DNA of 64,000 nucleotides from assembly GCA_905250115.1 (NCBI GenBank), contig CAJNOI010000189.1:1-64000 (forward strand), in the 5' to 3' direction. Source of the stretch: Adineta steineri. Lineage: Eukaryota > Rotifera > Eurotatoria > Adinetida > Adinetidae. Numbering within the stretch: position 1 is the stretch's first letter; each line of letters opens with the position of its first letter. Below the pieces are notes generated by a model, which was not told the DNA's origin, ran no database searches, and saw only the letters and a list, made by a program, of their open reading frames with translations. Made by a program: the position numbers and the translations under genes. This document shows, piece by piece, positions 21,265 through 32,117 of the stretch.

Positions 21265-24200
21265 TGTCGAATAAGAAAACTTGTCAATTGTCGTAATCTT
21301 ACAGTAAGCATCAACTATTGCTTATACATACACAGTTGGCAGATGAAGGAAGAGAGACTATAAAACAGAAGAGAAGAAAAAAAAACTGGTAATGTGCGTT
21401 CTTTTCCCTTCTATACTGATTTTTGAGCTTTCTTTTTTCTCTCTATATGTGTGTGATGCCATAGAATAGACATCATCATCGAATTTCCTTTCTGTCCCTC
21501 TTTCTCTCTCTCTCTCTCTTGGTTCGCTTTGAGCAATAGCATCTATAGAGAAGAAAAAAAAAAGAAAAAGAAAAGACAGACAGAGACAGAAGCTGACCGA
21601 CGCCCGAATGCACACACACATATATACATTCGAATATATATGTATATATGTGTGCGAGAGAGAGAAAGATGATGACTGTCATATTTCAGATAATGTACCT
21701 CGATATTCTTACAATAGCAGAATATATATGTATATCTATATATATATTTTATATACAGATATACTAAATCAAATGTCAAAAATGTATTTTATTTCTTTTA
21801 TATAAAAAATAAGACTGATGGACAATAATAATATTTTTATATTAACCTTTTAAATGAATTCTAAGACAATGATTCTAACAGTTAACATAAAAAGAAATCT
21901 ATTGATGTCATTTACCGGTAGTTATAAAATAAAATAACATCGAAACATTATTATTATCACAATATTTGCCTCAATCTATTTTTTTTATAAGAATACATTT
22001 ATATAATGTTACACAATATGAATGAAAATAATGGCGACGTTTTAGTGTAATTTTATTTCAAACATACACTATCGCATTTATTAGTGTGATGTCGGTAAAG
22101 CGCACACTATAAATTGAAGTCGTTGGTTGCAACGCTTCTTTCTTTTTTTACTTTACTTTCTTTTATATAGACATTTATTAATTGAGCTTTAGGCATTTAA
22201 CAATTCCTAGCAGAAAAAAATACTCGTATGTATAAATTATTACATAATTAGTAACGGTCATTTTCTTGTTGTTTTTTTTCTATTGGCATATAATTGTGAT
22301 GATAGATATTTTTTGGTTGTCTTACAGAGAGAGAGAAAAAAATTTATATGTCAATAAAGAACGAAAAATGATCTAACTTATCCATTCAGTGATATACGGA
22401 TGTGAAGACAGATCTTTTTCTTTTGTTATCAACAAGAACGACGACGATGCAAAACGATTACGGCACGATCATCCTCAAGAGAGAATCAATTTTCGATCTA
22501 CATATAGAAGAACGCGAATGAACAATAGAAAAAGAGAAAGAAACGATCAATACAGAGTGTAGTTTTCAATAGAGTTCTCTTTTCTAATAACTTCTATAAT
22601 ATATATATGCAACAACAGAATAAAAATACAATACGGTCAATTACATTTTTTTTATTTATGTATATAACAATTACCTTCGTTAGGATGTGAGTGAGCAAAC
22701 AATAGTGATGTACGGATTTTTTAATTGTTGTCGTTGTTGTCGTCGTCGATCAATGATGCTTACATAACATTCTCTTTACTTATCCATAGGATGCGATAAC
22801 ACAAGTGCATCTGTTCTCTCTCGTTCGTTGATGAACTTCGTTCGAATCGATAAGAAGAAGAAGAAAAAAAGAAATATCTTGACTTTAACTTTTTCTCTTT
22901 AAATAATTTAACTTATACACTTGTTCACTCACATATATTAAACTACAGGCATATATATACGTATGTATGCATGCATGTTTAAAAAGTCTATCAATCGATG
23001 TCTAATCATCTTGTTATGATGCCAATAGCTAGCGAAATAGAACTTTCTAATTCATTCATTTCATGTTGTGTGTCGGCAGCCATCTGGCTCGTTCACACAG
23101 CGTGTATTATGTTGACAACAGCGCCTACACTGATTAGTCTTACTGCTGTGTATAATTCTCACCGCAACTACTATTAAAATGATTGAACTTCCGACTTCTA
23201 TATGGTGATAATAATATAGTCATGAGGAATAAGATGAACATTTCTTATTTCTCAATAGGGACTACTTATTTTTTTTGAAACTAACATTCTTGATACCTTT
23301 GAAAAAGCAAAACGAATTACTATCATGTGAATGTATATATTCGATTGATTAAACATATAAGTATCTTTGTTCTTCTTATGAATAGGGTGCGAAAATGGAA
23401 GGAAGCCTGAATATTAGACAAATACAGGAGGAGATGCAAATGTTTGCTAGATATAGCGGTACGATTGTTCGAATCACGTTAAATATACATACCAAAACGA
23501 AATAGCTACATTATACATCTATATGTTCATTTCGTTTTATGTATACAAGGTCAAACAACAATAACAGACTCGACCAAGTGCAGGCTTAGATGATGAACAA
23601 ACATTAAATTTTAACGAAAGGAAAATAAAATTCATAATTACAAATATAAATAATTCAACAAGAAGAAGACGAAGAGAAAAAATTCGAGACATATATCAAT
23701 TCAATTCAAGGTCATTAAACTTATATGGATTCTTAAATGTTTTTTTACTCTCGAATAAATTAATTTATATTTTGTTCGAAATAAAATAGTGTACTTCCCC
23801 CTTTTCCTTACCGTTATTATTATTTCTAATAGATCAAATGCATTTGTTCTCTATGCAACGATGTGGAAATGAAGTGCTCATGCATATAGAAAGAACAAGC
23901 CGGATGTCAATTGAAGCAACTACTATTAAGTTTGCTTTGTCTCTTTTTTTTCTATCTACAAATTTGATGCTGAACAGAGATAACAACACAAAAAAAGAAA
24001 GAAAGAAAGATGAAGAAAAGAAAAGATGTGAGTTGAGCGTCTTTCTTTTGTATTTGTTTATACATGTACATTATCTTTTTCTCAATGCGGATGCACCTTT
24101 TCAAATCAATCTATGTGCATATGCACATATACAAAGTAACAAACATGATCATTATTCATGCACACTTTATGTGTCAAAATTACCATATTTATTTCGTTTG

Positions 24201-27200
24201 GACTAGTCCTTATTTTCTTTGATCTTGTTCAATACTATTTTCTCTTTTCATTTATTGATTTAATGTCTTTTAAGGTTGGAATTATTAATGATAAGTCATT
24301 TAATCTATACTTTCAAAATGAATTCATCGATTACACATACCCATCACATATACATGTGAGAGAGAAAAAATCCTTGAAATTTACATGCAATAAAACGATA
24401 AAACAACACCTTACGACATATCAGGCACGCTTGTATTATAATATATATTTATATTTATACCGATAGATCAACAGATAGACAATAGAAGAATAGAAAATGA
24501 TTATTGGTGTACACACATTAATCAAAAATTTTGCCTTGAATAAAACATACCTAAGAGCACCTTATTTATTTGTTATAGAGGTGCAACCAGATGCCATTTG
24601 TATCTTTAAAAATGAATAAAAGAACCTGATATGATACAGCAGCTACTTATATGCGATTCTGTGTATAACTTCTCAGTTTTTTTTGCTCTTCGTCTAAGCT
24701 TTTGATTACGAACGCAAAAAAGAAAACGACAGAAAAAAAGCCAAAATTACTTGTATGCATGTGTATATCTATAGATCTGCATATTTTTTTTGAAAGGTCA
24801 TATATTATCGATGATATATGACAGTGTCACTACTATTCGGTTGCTTCTATTTCTTTTTTTTTTTGTTATTAAATCTTTTCTATCATTCATCGAGCTTGAA
24901 ATAATGAATAGTAGTAACAGCAACTAGACTAAAGAGAAACAGGTGGAACTTATCATTTGAACATGTATATACATTTATATATATATATATTTGAAGTCAG
25001 AGTCGATTAATATCGAAATAAGAGCTGAACTGTATTCACTTGCCATTAGCTATTCTGTCATATTCGGATTCACACTTGAATAGAAAAACTAATTAACACT
25101 GTTCTATCGAAAAAGTCAAGCTGATGATTATCAGATCGGAAATATCGATCGATTCGTTCATCCATCTATCTATCTAACTCATAAAAAAAAATCAATTAAT
25201 AAAAATAAGTATATACGAAAACATGAGTGTAAATTGAGAATATCACATTCTATTCTTTTCTTTTCACTTACTTATTTATTGACCAAAAATATGATGCGTG
25301 ACTTTATAAAAGCTGAAGAGCTCTTTTGATATATTTTTTGTTAAAAATATATATGTAGACATGAAACCATGCTATGTGTATAATACGGTTTCTCTTATTT
25401 CATATATGTGTGTATATATATATATATATATACAAGTATGTTCGGTGTTGAAGATTGTATTAATCAAATAAAAACAGAAAAAAAAAGAAAGACAGACAGA
25501 CAGACATCGGCCCTGGCTTGTTCTGAAACAAGGCTTTTCAACAATTGACGATGACAACTCGATGGAAAGATAACAATAACATATTTAGTTGCCGCATGCT
25601 ATTGTTCCTAGCGGTCATTGTTGTCTTTTTAGTTAGTATACAGCCTTAACATGTATACTTTAGGATGATAGACATTCGTATACATTGTTTATAAGTAATG
25701 ATGATTGTGTAGAAAAAATCAAGTACATTATACTGTTCATTTCTTTATCATTAATGTAAGTACTAAAAAATGGAAAAGGTCAAACATATGCGCTTATTCA
25801 AATTATTTTCAATGAACAGATGAATTAGGACATATGAAAAGCGGATCATTGATTATAAAAAAAATAATAGAAATGATGAGTACGTGCATTTAAAGTCTCT
25901 TGTGAAAAGATGATTATATTGATTTCTTTCTATTTATGTAGATTCTGCCGACACCATATGACATCGATAGTCTATATAGAAAGTCAGAAGAATTCATCCG
26001 CAAATTGTTTATATGAGAATATGAAAAAAATAACAATCAATATCAATTGAGCAAAAGACATTACTTGCTTCTTTTCTTACTGTCTCACTCAGTGTGTCTA
26101 TCTCTCTTTCTTTCTTTCTTTTTCTATTTGTCCTGCGGTGATATCAACAAATGAATGTCTTTTATATATATCTAAAGGGAGAATGAGTTTGAAGGCGGGC
26201 GAAATCGAAAGGAAATAAAACGAACATTATTATAGCTATACCATTAATTTACTGTGTGAAAATAATAATAGCAGTTAGATTATTTCGGCATCTCAGAAGT
26301 TCGTTATAATGTGTGTAAACATGAAAAGATTTAAAGTTTATAAATGATTTGTAGGCACACACACAAAAAAAAAACATTATGAAAAATTCAATCGATTTAA
26401 AGATTAAATTTTCTAATGTATAATAACTTACACACACACAGATGTTTAAGAAAAAAAACAATATTGTCACAATTCTGTCATGCCGAAGGATCATTATAAA
26501 TCAAGCGAGTAGATAGATAAAAGAATAAGCTAAAATAATATTTTCCTATCTCTAAGACAGTTAATATATATATATGATTTGTAATTTCTAGTAGAACGAT
26601 GAGAAATATTAATCACATGCATTTAGATAAAAATAATTTTCATATTAAAGATTCATATGATAGATGTGACAATTTGTATTTTATATAAAAGAATAAATTT
26701 ATTTTCTAAATAATCACATGTTTGATAAAGGTGTCGTATTGATCTTATTGTTAATTTAATATTCGTTCTAACAGGTAGTGTAGTGCACAATTAACACCTG
26801 TTATTTAGCCTTTCAATATGTGCAAGTGAAAAAAATCGAGTGTCCACTCATGACGGAAATATCTTGACAGATATTTATCAAGTGTTTTTATAGAAATCGA
26901 AGAATTAATCTGATTTTTAAATGTAGTGGAAAGTAGGAAAAGTATGTTGTTATTTTATGATTAATTTAATACTTGAGAATTCTATTCATCATAAATAAAT
27001 CTAACACTACAAAAAAAAATATTTTCGTTAGTTTGATCAAGAAAATAATAAATAGAATTCATTTTCCAAGTAAAACTGAGAAATCATTCGATACAGTCTG
27101 TTCATTAGAATTGAGTATGCATTTTTGTTTCTATTATTTATTTAAAATATATTGTCTGATAAAAATAAAAATTTCCCAAGAGATAATATTTAATTATTTG

Positions 27201-27650
27201 ACAAGAATTACTTACATATCATTTTTTTTTCGTTTATCTCTAAGGAGTAACTTACCTTGAAGGAAAAAAATATTTTTAGTATTAAACAAATCAATGGAAA
27301 TAATCGTTTCTTATTCAAATGTCGTTTGTTAGAAGATATAAATCAGAAGTACTTTTCATAATAAAAATATAGCTGATTATAAAAAAAAAGAAAAGAAATG
27401 CATATCTGTTTTCAATCAATTTTATCGGGTAAAAATACTTCTAATACTTTATTCATAGATTTAAATGTCTTTTCTTGCATAATATATAATAAATTTCAAT
27501 GTACTTTTCTTTATTTTTGTTTCAATGCATAAAAAAACAGAAATAAAATAATTAATTCGATCAAAGAATTATCATTAAAGTTAGTACAGTGTATTTTAGC
27601 ACCACATTTGTAAAAAAAAGAACATCAAACTACTTGGATGATTTTTTCAT
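21265..27650. other. Gene-free 6.4-kb stretch upstream of the Eph receptor
   Basis: AT-rich DNA with many simple repeats (GA/CT runs near 21500-21520 and 21655-21665, TA and CA runs near 21610-21760, CT/TTTC runs near 26095-26125). Open frames are low-complexity and stop quickly. A short ATG-led stretch at 23395 (MEGSLNIRQIQEEMQMFARY) is followed by a GT but has no recognisable continuation. This could hold Eph regulatory DNA; nothing specific is identified. Confidence 0.55.
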
Positions 27651-28334
27651 TCACGTTTCTTCTACTGCTTCACTTTGTCGTAATCTTGACATACTACTAG
27701 ATGAACGAAATGTTTTGGGTCTCATTTCAGGCATTGATCGTAAAAGTTCTTGAAGTGACCATCGTAAATTAGGTGGATCAAAATAAGGTACAGGTTTATG
27801 TTCGAATTTTCCTGCTGGTCGCCAAACAGGTTCGGCAATAGATTTTTGTGGTCTTTTCTCTGGACTAATTGATGTTGGTCGTTTATCTTTATAAGGACCG
27901 GGTGGATGCCAAAGAGGTTCTTCAATACGTTCTTCAACTTTTTTCTCTGGACTAAGTGATGTTGGTCGTTTATCTTTATAAGGACTGGGTGGATGCCAAA
28001 TAGGTTCCTCAATACGTTCTTCTACTTTTTTCTCTGGACTAAGTGCTGGTGGTCGTTCATGTTTATAAGGACTGGGTGGAACCCAACGAGATTCAACTGG
28101 TTTTGGTTTTTCTTTGACTGCAGGTGATAGATAAGCACGAAATATAGGTTCACGATATTTACCAGAATGTTTCCAATTTGCAGCACCAGGACGTGTACCA
28201 GTAGAAGAACGTAAATATTGTTGTAAAGAAAGTGGTGGTGCACTTTGAACACGAAAACTATATTTTGTAGTATTTTTTAAACATTTTTTATCTCCCATTG
28301 TTGTAGTAGATCGACGAACGGTATTTTGAGCCAT
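27651..28334 (-). CDS. Repeat protein with 29-residue W-P-P-x-P-Y units
   Basis: Intronless, 227 residues, basic and proline-rich, with no signal peptide or membrane helix. A 29-residue unit starting W-x-P-P-(S/G)-P-Y-K and continuing RP-x-x-(L/I)SPEKKVEERIEEP recurs, with tryptophans at residues 84, 113, 142 and 171; a weaker one is at 54 (WKHSGKYREPIF). The last unit diverges to WRPAGKFEHKPVPYFDPP. Units two and three are nearly identical in DNA (87-bp period), so expansion was recent. Evenly spaced W/P/Y motifs occur in some axonemal microtubule-associated proteins, but that is only a thought; function unknown. Confidence 0.75.
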   Translation of the reverse strand: MAQNTVRRSTTTMGDKKCLKNTTKYSFRVQSAPPLSLQQYLRSSTGTRPGAANWKHSGKYREPIFRAYLSPAVKEKPKPVESRWVPPSPYKHERPPALSPEKKVEERIEEPIWHPPSPYKDKRPTSLSPEKKVEERIEEPLWHPPGPYKDKRPTSISPEKRPQKSIAEPVWRPAGKFEHKPVPYFDPPNLRWSLQELLRSMPEMRPKTFRSSSSMSRLRQSEAVEET

Positions 28335-28741
28335 ATTATTTAGTATTTATTTCAAAAGATAAATATTTAATTGACTTTTAGAAATTCTCAAGTGTATTGA
28401 ACAGAAAACCTTCACAATTGTCGATGTGATTGAAATGTGTTTCGTCCTCTTTTTCTTCATTTTTTCTCTTTTACCCCACATGCTTGCTCGTAAATAATCA
28501 CAGCGTAGCAACAGAGAACAATCAAAAGTCATTCATAAAGTCTCTTTCTTTCTGATGATTTAACAGTAAAAGAAGAAAGATGTAATGGTTACGCCTTTCA
28601 TACAAGTGCAAAGAAAAACGAATAGACGTATATAAAAGAGAAAAAGAAAAAGAAGATGCCGACGGCCACCGCTTCTGATTTATGTCAAAACATCGCATGC
28701 TTACGTCAATGCTGATTAAATTTTGAAAAAGAAAAATAGAT

Positions 28742-30448
28742 TTAAGCAAATGTTGTTGCCTTACGAACAATACCACGCGATGACGAAACATTTGGTGAAT
28801 TTAAATGAGTATAAGTCGTATTTATTTGAGCATTTGATTGTCCATTACGAAGAATTGATCTCGGTGCTGGATTATCTGATTGATAAGGAGTTTGTGTTGG
28901 TGATAGATTTGATACATTTGTAGAATTATTATCAATACGTGAATGAAAGGAATTAAGAGCACCGGGGGATCCTAAAGAAAGAGATGAAGTATAAGGAGTC
29001 GTTCCATATGGAGCAGAAGGTGGCAAAGTAGTGCTGCCAACAGAACGATTACGTGTAGAATTCACGGCTGTTATATTTGCTGGACGATATGGACCGATAT
29101 CTGAGGAACTAGAAGGTGCACCACGAGTTGGTTGAAACGTTGAAAGATTTGCTGGTCGATAAGGTGTAGGATTTCTAGGATTATTTGGTGTACCATTAGA
29201 CGGCTCAAAAGTTGCCATATTTGATGGACGAAAAGGAGGTCTGATATTTCTTGGATTAGATGGTACAGAAGGTGTTGAATTAAATGCTCCTATATTTGAA
29301 GTATTCGTCGGTCGAATATTTGCAGAAGGATAAGATCCTATATTATTTGAATTGATTCGTGAAATCGATTGTGGATTAGGAAATCTATTATTTGCTTGAT
29401 TAGATTGTGGTATAATAGGTAATGATGATTGATTAGCAGAAGGATTGACAGATGATATTGGTCGTTGAATACCATTTGCATTAGCAGTTGGTAGTGTTGA
29501 TTGTGGTTGTGAGAGAGTGATTCGTTGCAAAAGATCTTGAACTTGTTGCATAAATGGACCTGATGCCGTAGACAAATATGTTCCTAGAGGTGTACCATTA
29601 GATGGTGCAATGATTGATTGTGGTTGTGCAGGAATTAATACTGGAGGAGATTGGGCATTGACAGTTTGACCGCCGTTTGGCATAGAATTAGCTTGAATAA
29701 TAGATAGAGTTCCATCAACGGGATTGATTATTTCAGCAGGAAATAGAACAGTATGAAGTTCTGTTTCAGCATTAGCTTGACTGCCCGGTAGATGTATAGC
29801 TGGTAAATGAACAGTCTGTTTCGGTAAATTTTCAATCATTTCTGCAGTTAAATTTGCGAATAATCCTGCTGAAGCAGAAGGATTACCATTCATTGCCATA
29901 AATGATGGTTGAACTGGTGGCAAACATGGATTTGATATTGGATTGGCAATCACGACATTAGGTTGTAGTTGTGCTTGCGGTGGTTCATCATAATCAAGTT
30001 CATAGCATGGTGATCGACGTCGTCTACGTCGACGACATCGAACACGTTCAAGTTCCAATATTCGTTTTGGAGGTCCACGTAAACCAAGTGTTGGACGATT
30101 ATCAAGTGGAATACGAAAAACTCTATGTCGTCCTGGTGATGAATGATGACGACCTCGTCGATGAATGACAACATCTGGTGTGAGTGATCGTTGTCTACGT
30201 TGACGAACTCTTACTGGAGAATGCTGTGGTCTAGGAGGTCTTCGTCTTGGTGGTGCATTTCTCGGAGGTACTATAGGAGATCTTCGTCTAGGTCGAGATG
30301 CTTGAGGTGCTGCCGGTCGAGAAGGTGAAGCAGTTGATGATGTTGGTGGAACGCGTGCTCCAACTCTTGGCAGTTGTTCATAATCACCAGGCATAGTTGA
30401 TCCACCTTCATTATCACTATTATCTGGATTGATTCTCGCTGACAACAT
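28742..30448 (-). CDS. Disordered Arg/Pro/Ser/Asn-rich protein, function unknown
   Basis: Single open frame of 568 residues. Residues about 20-145 are rich in Arg and Pro with SP/RRS motifs and an eight-Arg run; this looks like a nucleic-acid-binding or SR-like disordered tail. A more hydrophobic middle (TVHLPAIHLPGSQANAETEL, then LHTVLFPAEIINPVDGTLSI) may be a short folded or interaction segment. The C-terminal third contains at least three degenerate repeats of about 24 residues built on P-(F/Y)-R-P-(S/A)-N-(M/L/I). No catalytic motif, signal peptide or membrane helix. The long frame in AT-rich DNA with reduced stop density supports a real gene. Confidence 0.7.
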   Translation of the reverse strand: MLSARINPDNSDNEGGSTMPGDYEQLPRVGARVPPTSSTASPSRPAAPQASRPRRRSPIVPPRNAPPRRRPPRPQHSPVRVRQRRQRSLTPDVVIHRRGRHHSSPGRHRVFRIPLDNRPTLGLRGPPKRILELERVRCRRRRRRRSPCYELDYDEPPQAQLQPNVVIANPISNPCLPPVQPSFMAMNGNPSASAGLFANLTAEMIENLPKQTVHLPAIHLPGSQANAETELHTVLFPAEIINPVDGTLSIIQANSMPNGGQTVNAQSPPVLIPAQPQSIIAPSNGTPLGTYLSTASGPFMQQVQDLLQRITLSQPQSTLPTANANGIQRPISSVNPSANQSSLPIIPQSNQANNRFPNPQSISRINSNNIGSYPSANIRPTNTSNIGAFNSTPSVPSNPRNIRPPFRPSNMATFEPSNGTPNNPRNPTPYRPANLSTFQPTRGAPSSSSDIGPYRPANITAVNSTRNRSVGSTTLPPSAPYGTTPYTSSLSLGSPGALNSFHSRIDNNSTNVSNLSPTQTPYQSDNPAPRSILRNGQSNAQINTTYTHLNSPNVSSSRGIVRKATTFA

Positions 30449-30933
30449 TTCTTGTAATCTTTATAAGAATACACGATACTGACAGATGTCAATTATTCAA
30501 CTGAATATTTTTTTATGTCTATAATTATGAACGAACGATACGCATCGTTTCACATAAATATAGATGCACACACATATACATTTATAGATGACAAGGCTAT
30601 TGCTGTTCTTTTACTGTCACATGTCATCAGACAAGAACCTTCATTATACAATCAATTAAGGTAATGAACAGATGTATATAAACAGGTAGGCAATATTCGA
30701 GATTAAATCGCTTGTGCATAATTTTTATGTTCAGTATTATATAAAAAATTTGACTATGTATTCTCTTCTAAATATTTTTGTTATTTTAAGTATAAATATT
30801 TTCTTTAATGATATTTATTTTGAAAAATTAAAGCAAAAATTATTCGAAATACAAAATAATTATTATCACATTAACTGTATAATCACCCATTTTCAAACTT
30901 AATACAAAAAAAAACAGAAGTATCTTTCAATTC

Positions 30934-31837
30934 TTAATCGATATTCTTTTTCTCTTCATCATAAATCACTGGCATACGAAATGAATTCATTAAACGATCC
31001 CAAAATGTAAAAAATTGTCCATAATTACAATCATAATATTGATGATGATCATTATGATGTGCTGCACCATTTACAAATGGTTGAAATATTTTTGGTACTG
31101 AATAATTACCATCATGTATACTAACCGTCCAAAAATTGACAAACACGAAAAATAATAAATATGATATTTTATGTAATGGAAATAGAAATACATATAAATG
31201 GTATGGTACGCTTTGAAGAAAACCATCTAGCCAATAAAATGCATGACTAGCAAATGGTGTTGGAACAATCCAACGATGATGTAATTTATGTAAATGTTTA
31301 TAAACAAGACGATGATGTAAACCACGATGAATAAAATATATTAACATATCAGTAAAAAATAAAAAACTTGTAAATTCTTTTAAAAATGGAATAATACCTA
31401 TGTTGAACAAATGAGTTAATTAAAGACGAAAAAGAAAATTTTATTTACCATATGAACGTTGTGAACTATCATATAATTTTGAATATCCACGTATTTCAAA
31501 TAAAAAAATAGCTATTGTTGGTATGCTTATAAATGGAATATTTTGAACTGAAACTTTCATTTCTTGACGTATTTGATTCTAAAGATAATAATAATAATTT
31601 TTTTTATCGGTCAATAATATTTACTTTCAGAAATAATGGATGTTCCATTTGTTTTTTATCAAATAAGAAGAAATAGCTGAAACATCCCAAGAAAAAATAT
31701 AAAAGAACTGCATGAACATTAACCAATACAGTTAATGATATTATTTGCCGAGTAAGATCATCTTCAGGCCAACCTTGTTTAGGATATATGTATGGTGTTA
31801 AAAGCCATTGATCATAGGTATTTAATACAATATCCAT
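30934..31837 (-). CDS. SC5D: Lathosterol oxidase / sterol C5-desaturase
   Basis: Endoplasmic-reticulum membrane di-iron enzyme introducing the C5 double bond into sterols. Three exons (31625-31837, about 31450-31579, 30934-31397) give 268 residues. All histidine boxes of the fatty acid hydroxylase superfamily are present: HRGLHH, HKLHHRW and [21 protein letters not shown], with GNYSVP before the last. Several hydrophobic helices surround the boxes. The protein is about 30 residues shorter than vertebrate SC5D, mainly at the ends. It lies 280 bp downstream of the PUS1 stop on the same strand. Another member of the hydroxylase superfamily cannot be excluded. Confidence 0.85.
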
Positions 31838-32117
31838 GTTTTATATAAATAATAATACTTGGCTAATACTAAAAAAGAAAACACAAGTGATATTCAACTA
31901 TTTTAGTTTGAAAAAAAGCATGTTATTTCTTTATCTAACAATGAAAAAACACGTGAAGTTGACAAACTATTTTTCATTTATGAAGTTTAAAGATCAAATA
32001 TTAGTCACAACACTTGTTTTTCTTCTTTTATCACTTAACACAGTGAATATCAAACAAAAAAAAAGAAACAGAAAAACATATAACAAGAACAACAACAGAA
32101 AAAAAGAAACAGTGAGT

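Noticed and set aside
21476-21805. Open frames in the CA/TA/GA repeats upstream of Eph
   Set aside because: Simple repeats translate without stops in several frames; no independent coding evidence.
23395-23470. Short ATG-led exon-like stretch and a GTTCGAATC tRNA-like B box
   Set aside because: No continuing exon found, and no A box or cloverleaf can be drawn around the GTTCGAATC; the same motif at 22848 also lacks a tRNA fold.
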